Shown: positions 43,377 to 52,583 of the stretch, in pieces
Numbering within the stretch: position 1 is the stretch's first letter
How the letters are laid out: every line of letters begins with the position of its first letter
Source: Rhizobiaceae bacterium
Lineage (GTDB): Bacteria > Pseudomonadota > Alphaproteobacteria > Rhizobiales > Rhizobiaceae
Length of the DNA: 64,000 bases
NCBI GenBank assembly: GCA_023953845.1
Contig: JAMLJC010000001.1
Location: 744,001-808,000, forward strand
Direction of reading: 5' to 3'
Made by a program: the position numbers and the translations under genes
The notes under the pieces: generated by a model
Seen by the model: only the letters and a program-made list of their open reading frames with translations
What the model was told of the DNA's origin: nothing
Databases searched by the model: none

Positions 43377-44209
43377 GCAAGCCATACGATCCCGCCTCCG
43401 AAGGGGCGGAAATGTCGTTCCGGGGCCGCATGTCCTATGGCGACTACCTGCATCTGGAGAAGATCCTGAATGCGCAGGAGACGCTGTCGCCGGCGCATGA
43501 CGAGCTTCTGTTCATCATCCAGCATCAGACCTCCGAACTCTGGATGAAGCTCGCCATTCACGAGATCCTCTCGGCCAAGCAGGCGATCCGCGAGGACCGG
43601 GTGCAGCCGGCATTCAAGATGCTGACGCGCGTCGCCCGCATCTTCGAGCAGCTGAACAACGCCTGGGACGTGCTGCGCACCATGACGCCGAGCGAATATA
43701 CGGAGTTCCGCAACGCGCTCGGCCAGTCGTCGGGCTTCCAGTCGTGGCAGTACCGCGCCATCGAGTTCCTGGCGGGCAACCGCAACCTCACCATGCTCAA
43801 GCCGCACGAGCACGTGCCGGATATCATGGAGAAGCTGGAGGCGATCCTCGCCGGGCCGAGCCTCTACGACGAGGCGCTGATGCTGCTCGGGCGCCAAGGC
43901 TTCGACATCGGCGCGGACGCCGGACGCACCGACTGGCGGCAGACGCGCACGGAAAGCGATGCCGTGCGCGCGGCATGGCGCGAGGTCTACCGCGATCCCG
44001 AACATCACTGGGAACTCTACGAACTGGCGGAAAAGCTTGTCGATTTCGAGGATTATTTCCGCCGCTGGCGCTTCAACCACGTCACCACGGTGGAACGCAT
44101 CATCGGCCTCAAGCGCGGCACGGGCGGCACGGCCGGCGTGTCCTATCTCCGGCGCATGCTCGAGGTAGAGCTGTTCCCGGAGCTCTGGAAGTTGAGGACG
44201 GAGCTGTGA
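43373..44209 (+). CDS. kynA: Tryptophan 2,3-dioxygenase
   Basis: The 278-aa haem enzyme opens the indole ring of tryptophan to N-formylkynurenine. Diagnostic segments are FIIQHQTSELWMKL (distal His), SSGFQSWQYR, and the haem-ligand region RWRFNHVTTVERIIGLKRGTGGT-type run followed by GVSYLRRM. Length is that of bacterial KynA. It closes the kynU-kynA pair; a 91-base spacer follows before the ABC binding protein. Confidence 0.96.
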   Translation: MSKPYDPASEGAEMSFRGRMSYGDYLHLEKILNAQETLSPAHDELLFIIQHQTSELWMKLAIHEILSAKQAIREDRVQPAFKMLTRVARIFEQLNNAWDVLRTMTPSEYTEFRNALGQSSGFQSWQYRAIEFLAGNRNLTMLKPHEHVPDIMEKLEAILAGPSLYDEALMLLGRQGFDIGADAGRTDWRQTRTESDAVRAAWREVYRDPEHHWELYELAEKLVDFEDYFRRWRFNHVTTVERIIGLKRGTGGTAGVSYLRRMLEVELFPELWKLRTEL

Positions 44210-44300
44210 CGCAGATCGCCGGATTGCGGATCAACACTTTCAAAACGCTCCGCAATCTGCATTCTGGCAAATTCCGACAAGACCAAACGGGAGAAGGACA

Positions 44301-45443
44301 ATGAAGACATTCCTGGCGGCCACCGTCGCCGCTCTTGCTCTGGGCCTTGCCGCGCCCGCTTTCGCCGAGCCGGTGAAGATCGGCATGATCACGAAGCTGT
44401 CGGGCGGCGGCGCCGGCCTCGGCGTCGACGCGCGCGACGCTTTCGATCTGGCCATCAAGCTGGCCGGCAACAGCGACATCACCGTCATCACCGAGGACGA
44501 CGCGATGAAGCCGGAACTCGCGGTGCAGATCGCCGACAAGATGATCCAGTCCGATCAGGTCGACATCCTGACCGGCATCATCTGGTCGAACCTCGCCATG
44601 GCTGTCGTCCCGAACGCGGTGGCGCAGGGCAAGTTCTACCTGTCGGTGAATGCCGGGCCTTCTCCCCTGGCAGGGGCAAAGTGCAACGAGAACTACTTCA
44701 ACGTCGCCTACCAGAACGACAATTTCCACGAGGCCATGGGCGAGTACGCAACCCAGCAGGGTCTCAAGAAGATGTTCATCCTGGCCCCGAACTATCCGGC
44801 GGGCACGGATTCGCTCAACGGCTTCAAGCGCTACTACAAGGGCGAGGTGGCCGGCGAGGTCTACACCAAGCTCGGCCAGACCGACTATGCCGCCGAGATC
44901 GCCCAGATCCGCGATTCGGGCGCGGATTCGGTGTTCTTCTTCCTGCCGGGCGGCATGGGCATCGCCTTCGTCAAGCAGTATGCCCAGTCGGGCGTGAACA
45001 TCCCGCTGATGGGGCCGGGCTTCTCCTTCAGCCAGGACGTGCTCGGCGCCATCGGCGACGCCGCGCTCGGCGCGAAGAACTCGGCTTCGTGGTCGAAGGA
45101 CCTCGACAATGCGGCCAACAAGAAGTTCGTGGAGGAGTTCCAGAAGGCCTACAACAGGCTGCCCTCGATCTATGCAGCGCAGGCTTACGACACGGCCAAC
45201 CTGATCCTCGCCGCCGCTTCCAAGGCGAGCGTCAAGGACGCCGCCGCCTTCCGCGCCGCGCTGAAGGAGGCCCAGTTCGAATCCGTGCGCGGAAAGTTCA
45301 AGTTCAACACCAACAACCACCCGATCCAGGACATCTATGTCCGCGAAGTGGTCAAGGAAGGCGACGCGCTGACCAACAAGATCGTCGGCACGGCCTTCAC
45401 CGACCACGGCGACGCCTATGCCAAGGACTGCCCGCTGAAGTAG
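44301..45443 (+). CDS. Branched-chain amino acid-type ABC transporter substrate-binding protein
   Basis: This 380-aa periplasmic protein has a signal peptide (residues 1-22, cleaved before EPVKIG) and the type I periplasmic-binding fold used by LivJ-like and aromatic-acid binding proteins. GGAGAAGGA-like sequence precedes the ATG. It is followed by a strong hairpin (45447-45472) and the genes for the membrane and ATPase parts. Its position after kynUA suggests it binds tryptophan, kynurenine or anthranilate; sequence alone cannot decide. Confidence 0.88.
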   Translation: MKTFLAATVAALALGLAAPAFAEPVKIGMITKLSGGGAGLGVDARDAFDLAIKLAGNSDITVITEDDAMKPELAVQIADKMIQSDQVDILTGIIWSNLAMAVVPNAVAQGKFYLSVNAGPSPLAGAKCNENYFNVAYQNDNFHEAMGEYATQQGLKKMFILAPNYPAGTDSLNGFKRYYKGEVAGEVYTKLGQTDYAAEIAQIRDSGADSVFFFLPGGMGIAFVKQYAQSGVNIPLMGPGFSFSQDVLGAIGDAALGAKNSASWSKDLDNAANKKFVEEFQKAYNRLPSIYAAQAYDTANLILAAASKASVKDAAAFRAALKEAQFESVRGKFKFNTNNHPIQDIYVREVVKEGDALTNKIVGTAFTDHGDAYAKDCPLK

Positions 45444-45446
45444 CAT

Positions 45447-45571
45447 CCTTCTCTCCGTTCACGGGGAGAAGGCGCCGGCAGGCGGATGAGGGGCTTTGCC
45501 GGCGCTGGCAGATCCCCCGAACGCCTTGCCGCTCCTCACCCTTACCCTCTCCCCCGTAAACGGGGGAGAGG
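45447..45571. repeat. Two hairpins after the binding-protein gene
   Basis: CCTTCTCTCCG-TTCA-CGGGGAGAAGG (45447-45472, one G-T pair) starts 3 bases after the binding-protein stop. A second, perfect 11-bp hairpin with a TAAA loop lies at 45546-45571. Such 3' hairpins often stabilise binding-protein mRNA relative to the downstream permease mRNA. Both belong to the GC-rich repeat type of this genome. Confidence 0.75.
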
Positions 45572-45608
45572 GGAGATCAGCGCAGCGCCATTGACTGCAA
45601 GGCTCATC

Positions 45609-46529
45609 TTGTCCACAGCCCTCCTCATAGAGCAGTTGTTCAACGGACTTCAGTTCGGCGTCATGCTGTTCCTGATGGCGGCCGGGCTGACGCTGATCTT
45701 CGGCGTCATGGGCCTGATCAACCTCGCGCACGGTTCGCTGTACATGATCGGAGCATTCGCCTGCGCGGCGGTCGCGGCGTGGACGGGCTCCTTCTGGCTC
45801 GGCCTGATCGCGAGCCTCGCGGCAGCCGCAGCGGCAGGCGCCATCGTCGAACTCCTTGTCATACGACGGCTCTACAATCGGGATCATCTCGATCAGGTGC
45901 TGGCCACCTTCGCGCTGATCCTGATCTTTTCGGAGGGCACGCGCTGGCTGTTCGGCTCGTTCCCGCTCTATCTCGACATTCCGCCTGTGCTTTCGGGCGC
46001 GGTGCCGCTGCCGGGCGGCGCGCAATATCCGCTCTATCGCCTCGCCATCATCGCTGCCGGGATCATCGTCGCGGTCGGCCTCTATTTGCTGATCTCCCGC
46101 ACGCGGCTCGGCATGCGCATCCGCGCCGGCCAGACCGACCGCGAGATGATCGGCGCGCTCGGCGTCGACATCGGCAGCCTCTACACGCTGGTCTTCGCCC
46201 TCGGCGCGGCGCTCGCCGGGCTGGCCGGCGCGATGGTGGGCGCGCTGCAATCCGTGCAGGTCGGCATGGGCGAACCAGTGCTGATCCTCGCCTTCGTCGT
46301 CATCGTCATCGGCGGCATCGGCTCCATAAAGGGCGCGCTCATCGGCGCCATCGTGGTCGGGCTGGTGGACACGCTCGGCCGGTTTCTCCTGCCAAAACTG
46401 TTCGCGCTGGCGATGGGGCCGGCGGCAGGGGCGACCGTCGGCGCGGCCCTCGCGTCTATGCTGATCTACATCGTCATGGCCCTGATCCTTGCGTTCCGCC
46501 CGCAAGGCCTTTTCGCGGCGAACACATGA
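45609..46529 (+). CDS. Branched-chain amino acid-type ABC permease (LivH-like)
   Basis: The protein (about 306 aa from the TTG at 45609) has eight or nine membrane helices, begins LIEQLFNGLQFGVMLFLMAAGLTLIFG-type and contains INLAHGSLYM and a GALGVDIG loop. LivH and LivM form the channel. No ATG fits: the only upstream in-frame ATG (45486) is inside repeat DNA, so I propose TTG at 45609 with AAGG 6 bases upstream. Its stop overlaps the LivM-like ATG. Confidence 0.82.
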   Translation: MSTALLIEQLFNGLQFGVMLFLMAAGLTLIFGVMGLINLAHGSLYMIGAFACAAVAAWTGSFWLGLIASLAAAAAAGAIVELLVIRRLYNRDHLDQVLATFALILIFSEGTRWLFGSFPLYLDIPPVLSGAVPLPGGAQYPLYRLAIIAAGIIVAVGLYLLISRTRLGMRIRAGQTDREMIGALGVDIGSLYTLVFALGAALAGLAGAMVGALQSVQVGMGEPVLILAFVVIVIGGIGSIKGALIGAIVVGLVDTLGRFLLPKLFALAMGPAAGATVGAALASMLIYIVMALILAFRPQGLFAANT

Positions 46530-47515
46530 TGGCCGTCACCCGTTCCGCCATCGTCAATCTCGTTCTGGTGTTGCTGCCGCTGGCCTTCGCGCTGGGCGCG
46601 CTGATGCTGAACCAGCCATTCTATGTGACGCTGGCGACGCGCATGGCGATCCTGGCGCTGGCGGCGACGGGGCTCAATCTGGCGCTGGGGCTCGGCGGCC
46701 TCGTCTCCTTCGGCCACGCCGCCTTCTTCGGCATCGGCGGTTATGCCGCGGGCATTCTCGCGACCCATGCGCTCTACATGCAGCCCGTGCTGACATGGCC
46801 ATTCGAGATCGGCGGCACGGAAAGCACGCCAGTCATATGGCTCGTGGCGATCGCGGTTGCCGGACTCGTGGCGCTGGCGACCGGCGCCATCAGCCTGCGC
46901 ACCTCCGGCGTGTACTTCATCATGATCACCCTCGCCTTCGCGCAGATGATCTACTATTTCGCCATCTCCTGGCCGGCCTATGGCGGCGAGGACGGCCTGT
47001 CGCTGCCGTCCCGCACCGCCTTTCCGGGCGTGAACACCGTGACGCCGCCCGGCTTCTTCGCCGTCAGCTACGGCGCGCTTCTCGTCGGCCTCGTCGTCTT
47101 CGCCGTGCTGCGCGCCTCGCGTTTCGGCGCGGCGTTGCAGGCCGCCCGCCAGAATGAGACGCGGCTGGCGGCGGTAGGAATTTCGCCCTTCCCGATAAAG
47201 CTCGCGGCTTTCGTCCTGTCGGCCATGATCACGGCGGTGGCCGGGGCGCTGTTCGCCGATCTCAACCGTTTCGTCAGCCCCTCCATGCTGTCCTGGCAGA
47301 TGTCGGGCGAACTGATCGTACTGATCATCCTCGGCGGCACAGGACGCCTGTGCGGCCCGGTCGCCGGGGCCGTCGCCTTCGTGCTGATCGAATATCTGCT
47401 CGGCGGCTTCACCGAGCGCTGGCAGCTCTTCCTTGGCCTGATCCTGCTGGGCGTCGTGCTCTTTGCGCGTGGCGGCATTGTCGGGCTCGTCGCGGGGAGG
47501 CAGCGCCATGGCTGA
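46526..47515 (+). CDS. Branched-chain amino acid-type ABC permease (LivM-like)
   Basis: The 329-aa permease has the LivM landmarks LNLALGLGGLVSFGHAAFFGIGGYAAG, SLRTSGVYFIMITLAFAQM and the C-terminal GGTGRLCGPVAGAVAF. About nine helices. It pairs with the LivH-like gene (ATGA overlap) and overlaps the ATPase gene by 8 bases. Confidence 0.9.
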   Translation: MMAVTRSAIVNLVLVLLPLAFALGALMLNQPFYVTLATRMAILALAATGLNLALGLGGLVSFGHAAFFGIGGYAAGILATHALYMQPVLTWPFEIGGTESTPVIWLVAIAVAGLVALATGAISLRTSGVYFIMITLAFAQMIYYFAISWPAYGGEDGLSLPSRTAFPGVNTVTPPGFFAVSYGALLVGLVVFAVLRASRFGAALQAARQNETRLAAVGISPFPIKLAAFVLSAMITAVAGALFADLNRFVSPSMLSWQMSGELIVLIILGGTGRLCGPVAGAVAFVLIEYLLGGFTERWQLFLGLILLGVVLFARGGIVGLVAGRQRHG

Positions 47516-48257
47516 GCCGATCCTCGCCGCCCGCAACCTCAGAAAGACGTTCGGCGCGCTGAAGGCCACCGACGACGTCAGCCTCGATCTTCGGCCGGGG
47601 GAGATCCATGCGCTGATCGGTCCGAACGGCGCCGGCAAGACGACGCTGATCCACCAGATTTCCGGTGCGCTGAAGCCCGACAGCGGCAGCATCTTCTTTC
47701 GCGGCGACGACGTGACTTCGCTCGGCCTCGCCAGGCGCGCGCACGCGGGCCTCGGCCGTTCTTTCCAGGTCTCGTCACTGGCGCTGGAATTCTCCGCCCT
47801 GCGCAACGTCATGCTGGCCGTGCAGGCGCGGCAGGGATCGAGCTTCCGGTTCTTCAAGCCGGTCATGCGGGACGCAACGCTGATCGAACCGGCAATGGAG
47901 GCGCTTGCCCGCGTCGGCGTCGCCGGACGCGCCCGCGTGCCGGCCGGCCAGTTGTCGCACGGCGAACGCCGCAAGCTGGAGATCGCCATCGCGCTGGCGC
48001 TCGGCTCCAAGGCGTTCCTGTTCGACGAACCGATGGCCGGCATGGGACCGGAAGGCTCGAAGGAACTGACAGGAATTCTCGACACGCTGCGGCGGGAAGC
48101 TCCGATCCTGCTGGTCGAGCACGACATGGACGCGGTTTTCGCGCTTGCCGACCGGATTTCCGTTCTGGTCTACGGACGCATCATCGCGACGGGTTCGGTG
48201 GAGGAAATCCGCCGCGACCCGGAAGTGCGCCGCGCCTATCTTGGGGAGCAGGGATGA
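47508..48257 (+). CDS. ABC transporter ATPase (LivG-like)
   Basis: The 249-aa ATPase has Walker A GPNGAGKTT (residues 37-45), the signature LSHGERRKLEIAIAL (Ser-His instead of Ser-Gly, common in LivG), Walker B FLFDEPMAGMG and an EHDMD H-loop. It drives uptake with LivF-like. The ATG at 47508 overlaps the LivM gene end. Confidence 0.9.
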   Translation: MAEPILAARNLRKTFGALKATDDVSLDLRPGEIHALIGPNGAGKTTLIHQISGALKPDSGSIFFRGDDVTSLGLARRAHAGLGRSFQVSSLALEFSALRNVMLAVQARQGSSFRFFKPVMRDATLIEPAMEALARVGVAGRARVPAGQLSHGERRKLEIAIALALGSKAFLFDEPMAGMGPEGSKELTGILDTLRREAPILLVEHDMDAVFALADRISVLVYGRIIATGSVEEIRRDPEVRRAYLGEQG

Positions 48258-48943
48258 CGACTCTCCTCTCCGTATCCGGCCTCGAAACCTCCTACGGCGC
48301 GTCGCAGGCGCTGTTCGGCGTCGATCTCGCGGTCGCCGAAGGCGAGGTCGTGGCGCTGATGGGCCGCAACGGCATGGGCAAGACGACGACCATCGCGTCC
48401 ATCCTCGGCATGCTGAGGCCGCAGCGCGGCAGCATCCGCTTCGGCGGCGCGGAGATCCTGCGCCAGCCGTCGCATCGCGTCGCCCGCCTCGGCATCGGTC
48501 TCGTGCCAGAGGGCCGCCGCTGCTTCCCGAACCTCACCGTGCGCGAGAACCTCGTGGCCGCCACCCGTGGCGACGGCTGGACGCTCGCCCGCGTCCTCGA
48601 CCTTTTCCCGAGGCTCGGCGAGCGAACCGGCCAGTACGCCAACACGCTCTCCGGCGGCGAGCAGCAGATGCTGGCGATCGGCCGCGCCCTGATGACCAAT
48701 CCGAAGCTGCTGATCCTCGACGAGGCGACCGAAGGCCTCGCGCCGGTGATCCGGCAGGACATCTGGGCCGCCATCCGCACGCTCAAGACAGCCGGCCAGT
48801 CGATACTCGTCGTCGACAAGACGCTTTCCGAACTCCTGCCTGTGGCCGACCGCGCTTTCGTCCTCGAGAAGGGACGAACGGTGTGGACAGGCATGCCGGC
48901 CGAACTCACCCCCGACCTCCAAGACCGCTATCTCGGCGTCTGA
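48254..48943 (+). CDS. ABC transporter ATPase (LivF-like)
   Basis: This 229-aa ATPase has GRNGMGKTT, the typical LivF VPEGRRCFPNLTVRENL, LSGGEQQMLAIGRAL and LILDEATEGLAPVI. The ATGA overlap with the LivG gene couples the pair. It is the last transporter gene; the RidA-family gene follows 20 bases later. Confidence 0.92.
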   Translation: MTTLLSVSGLETSYGASQALFGVDLAVAEGEVVALMGRNGMGKTTTIASILGMLRPQRGSIRFGGAEILRQPSHRVARLGIGLVPEGRRCFPNLTVRENLVAATRGDGWTLARVLDLFPRLGERTGQYANTLSGGEQQMLAIGRALMTNPKLLILDEATEGLAPVIRQDIWAAIRTLKTAGQSILVVDKTLSELLPVADRAFVLEKGRTVWTGMPAELTPDLQDRYLGV

Positions 48944-48963
48944 ACCGAAACGTGGAGCCCATC

Positions 48964-49371
48964 ATGTCTTCGTCGCACCAAGTCCTTCATCCGGCCGGCT
49001 GGCAGCCCACAAAGGGATATGCCAACGGCATCGCCACGACCGGCGGAAAAATGGTGTTCCTCGGCGGCCAGATCGGCTGGAACGCCGCGCAGGTGTTCGA
49101 GACGGACGATTTCGTCGGCCAGACCCGGCAGACGCTGAAGAATATCGTCGCGATCCTGGCAGAGGCCGGCGGACGGCCGGAGCACATCGTCCGCCTCACC
49201 TGGTTTGTCACGTCGAAGCAGGAATATCTCGCCAATCTCAAGGGTTTGGGAGCGGCGTACCGCGAGGTCATGGGCCGCAATTTCCCGACCATGAGCGTCA
49301 TGCAGGTGGTCGCGTTGATCGAGGATGCGGCAAAGATCGAGATCGAGGCGACGGCCGTCATCCCCGAATAG
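48964..49371 (+). CDS. RidA/YjgF family protein lacking the canonical Arg
   Basis: The 135-aa protein is a Rid-family trimer subunit, with FLGGQIGWN, TLKNIVAILAEAGG and a C-terminal KIEIEATAVIP. Canonical RidA enamine deaminases have an Arg in the P-x-R-S motif (Arg105 in E. coli); here the motif is PTMS, with Met110. Rid branches without this Arg are not the classical imine deaminases, and some YjgF relatives act in catabolic pathways, for example 2-aminomuconate deaminase. It is linked to an aminobenzoyl-CoA pathway whose intermediate is an enamine, so a deamination role is an attractive but unproven idea. Confidence 0.85.
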   Translation: MSSSHQVLHPAGWQPTKGYANGIATTGGKMVFLGGQIGWNAAQVFETDDFVGQTRQTLKNIVAILAEAGGRPEHIVRLTWFVTSKQEYLANLKGLGAAYREVMGRNFPTMSVMQVVALIEDAAKIEIEATAVIPE

Positions 49372-49393
49372 AACCTTATGGTCCGCGCAACAG

Positions 49394-49418
49394 GGAACGA
49401 TTCCGGGACGCCGGCGTT
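49394..49418 (+). promoter_or_regulatory. EcfG/RpoE2-type promoter upstream of rpoH2
   Basis: GGAAC at 49394-49398 and CGTT at 49415-49418 with a 16-base spacer match the general-stress ECF promoter of alphaproteobacteria exactly. It lies 135 bases before the rpoH2 ATG, and in Sinorhizobium rpoH2 is known to be RpoE2 dependent. Confidence 0.75.
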
Positions 49419-49552
49419 TGACGCTGGTCGTCTCCGGTCTGTCGCGCAGCCGATGGATTGCCCACGCGGATGAAATAGGGCCGCGAAGCGCTTCGTAAAG
49501 GGCCGGGACGCAATGCCTTCGGGCGGGTGTTCTTGCTGATGGAGCGCGGACG

Positions 49553-50413
<861 letters not shown>

Positions 50414-50422
50414 GCGGACGAC

Positions 50423-50857
50423 TCAGGCTGCGAGCCGGGCCCGTGTCTTCACGATCAGCAGCGCCGCTTCGGCGGCCTCCCGCCCTTTCTTGACGAAATG
50501 CTCGCTGAAGATTTTCCGGTGATGCTCGGTTTCCTGGAAATGATGCGGCGTCAGCGACACGGATAGCACCGGCACGCCCGTATCCAGCCCGACCCGCATC
50601 AACCCATCCACGACCGCCTGCGCCACGAAATCGTGACGGTAGATACCACCATCGACGACCAGCGCGGCCGCAACGATGGCGGCATATCTGCCGCTGGCGG
50701 CAAGATCGCGCGAGAAAAGCGGAAGCTCGAAAGCGCCCGGCACGTCGAAGACGTCGACTTCGGCGGCGGGAATGAGCTGGCAGAAACCTTCGAACGCGCG
50801 ATCGACGATGTCGGCGTGCCATCTGGCTTTGACGAAGGCGTAGCGGGTGTGTGTCAT
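50423..50857 (-). CDS. ribH2: 6,7-dimethyl-8-ribityllumazine synthase, type II
   Basis: The 144-aa protein makes the riboflavin precursor lumazine from a ribityl-aminouracil and a butanone phosphate. It has FDVPGAFELPLFSRDLA, VVDGGIYRHDFVAQAVVDGLM and a VLSVSLTPHHFQETEHHRKIF segment, resembling RibH2 of Brucella and Mesorhizobium. AAAGGAG precedes the ATG at 50857. An FMN riboswitch lies upstream, so flavin represses it. Confidence 0.92.
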   Translation of the reverse strand: MTHTRYAFVKARWHADIVDRAFEGFCQLIPAAEVDVFDVPGAFELPLFSRDLAASGRYAAIVAAALVVDGGIYRHDFVAQAVVDGLMRVGLDTGVPVLSVSLTPHHFQETEHHRKIFSEHFVKKGREAAEAALLIVKTRARLAA

Positions 50858-50929
50858 CCGGATCTCCTTTGGCTGCGACAGACACGGCACCCAAGGCGAT
50901 CACGCGCCGGCCGCGCCATCCGGCGCTGA

Positions 50930-51066
50930 CGACGACGTTCCCTTCCATCCGGACTGTGACCGTCGGCTCAGGCATCGCACCTGATCTGCTGACCCTTCCA
51001 TGGAAGGCGCTCGCGGGCTCGCGGCATAGCCGCATACCGCCGGTGGGGAGTTTCGCCCCGCCCTGA
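50930..51066 (-). promoter_or_regulatory. FMN riboswitch (RFN element)
   Basis: On the minus strand the conserved RFN pieces occur in order: GGGGCGAAACTCCCCACCGG at the 5' end, then GGTCAGCAGATCAGGTGCGA in the middle and CACAGTCCGGATGGAAGGGA at the 3' end. A GC-rich hairpin follows before ribH2 and may be the expression platform. Confidence 0.93.
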
Positions 51067-51110
51067 GAACGGCAGGGACAATAGCCGCTATTTTTGCGCG
51101 TGCAAGCGCT

Positions 51111-52583
51111 TCAGGCGGTCGCCAGACGCCTGACGGCCTGCAGGTCGCCGAGAAAGCGCTTGCGTTCGGCCGCAGCATCCGCCGGGTCCGGGATGCGCAG
51201 GATGAAGGAGGGATGGATGGTGATGAAAACTTTCAGCCCGTCCTCGCGTTCGATCGTCTGGCCCCGCATCTTCGTGACCGGCACCGCCTTGCCGAGCAGC
51301 GATTGCGCGGCGGTCGCACCGAGCGCCACGACGAGATCGGGCTTCACCAGCGCAAGCTCCTTGTCCAGCCACCAGCGGCAGGCCCGCACCTCGCCCGCAT
51401 TCGGCTTGCTGTGGATGCGCCTCTTGCCGCGCGGCTCGAACTTGAAGTGCTTCACGGCGTTCGTGACATAGACCTGATCGCGGTCGATCCCGGCCTCATC
51501 GAGAATGGCGTCGAACACCTTGCCGGCCGGACCGACGAAGGGTTTTCCGGCCAGATCCTCCTGATCGCCCGGCTGCTCCCCGACGAACATCCAGCGTGCG
51601 CTTTCAGGCCCCTCGCCAAAGACGGTCTGCGTCGCGTCGCGCCAGAGCGGGCAACGCCGGCAGCCCTTGGCCGCCTCCCTCAGTTCGGCGATGGTCTCGG
51701 CATCGCCTCCGTCGCCGGCTTCGGGCTCGCGCACGCTCCAGTGGCGCGCCTGAAGCTTCTCGTGATGGGCTGGGGCCGGTGTCGGCATCCTGGCGATCAT
51801 GTCCTTTGCGGCCTTGTCCGCGCCTGCGATCAACCCAGGAATGAGCGTGGCCTCGGGAAGGTTCCGCCAGTATTTCTTCGGCATCTCCGCCTGCATCGCC
51901 TTCACCTTCAGCCGCGCCGGGTTGAAGATCGAGCTGAAATAGGTCCGCCACAGTTCTTCGGCGTCGTCCTCGCGCGGCGCGCCTGCGCGGGCGGCTCCCG
52001 GCCCGAACGACAGCTCGTCGCCATCCCACGTCGCCGAGGCACAGGGCGTCAGGATCGTCCAGCGCATGCCGGCGAAACGCTTGACGAAGAAGGGCGCGTT
52101 GCGCTCCACGATGAAATGGTCGGGCTCGAACCATGCGGCGTAGCTTTCGCCAAGATCGTCCTCGATGCGGCGAAAACGAACAAATGCCCGCATCTTGTGG
52201 ATGTCGCGGCGCACCGCCTTGTCCATCGCCTCGAACCGTCGCACGTCCGGATCGGACGCCACATGCAGGAGCGCCGGCTCGCGCGAAAGCCGCCAGAGCA
52301 GCCGGTAGAGAAAGGCAAAGCGCTCCGGGTCCGAGTGGCAGAAGACGGATTCGGCCCGCTCCACGAAACTGCGCGGCACGTCGAGCCGCGACCCTTGCGG
52401 AACGGCCGGCAGCGCGGCTGCGGTCTCATCGACCCGGAGGCGGTCGACCGTCCAGGCGATCTCCTCCGGCTTCACGCCGTTCAGCATCAGCCGGCGCGCC
52501 GCTTCCCGCCAGCCGGCGAAATCCGTCTGCGCGGCAAGCGCTACCGTGAAACGCGCCAGCGCAAGATGCGGAGCCGCGCTCAC
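51111..52583 (-). CDS. DUF4130-UdgX fusion: uracil-DNA glycosylase superfamily protein that cross-links uracil
   Basis: This 490-aa protein joins an N-terminal DUF4130 domain (about residues 1-250) to a C-terminal uracil-DNA glycosylase domain (about 290-490). The latter has GEQPGDQEDLAGKPFVGPAG and the UdgX-specific loop KRRIH (His391); UdgX proteins form a covalent bond to uracil-DNA through this His. The GTG start at 52583 overlaps the radical SAM stop (GTGA), so translation is coupled; the longer frame upstream is antisense-free but overlaps the partner and is not credible. Expression is likely under the LexA-type box upstream of the partner gene. Confidence 0.88.
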   Translation of the reverse strand: MSAAPHLALARFTVALAAQTDFAGWREAARRLMLNGVKPEEIAWTVDRLRVDETAAALPAVPQGSRLDVPRSFVERAESVFCHSDPERFAFLYRLLWRLSREPALLHVASDPDVRRFEAMDKAVRRDIHKMRAFVRFRRIEDDLGESYAAWFEPDHFIVERNAPFFVKRFAGMRWTILTPCASATWDGDELSFGPGAARAGAPREDDAEELWRTYFSSIFNPARLKVKAMQAEMPKKYWRNLPEATLIPGLIAGADKAAKDMIARMPTPAPAHHEKLQARHWSVREPEAGDGGDAETIAELREAAKGCRRCPLWRDATQTVFGEGPESARWMFVGEQPGDQEDLAGKPFVGPAGKVFDAILDEAGIDRDQVYVTNAVKHFKFEPRGKRRIHSKPNAGEVRACRWWLDKELALVKPDLVVALGATAAQSLLGKAVPVTKMRGQTIEREDGLKVFITIHPSFILRIPDPADAAAERKRFLGDLQAVRRLATA

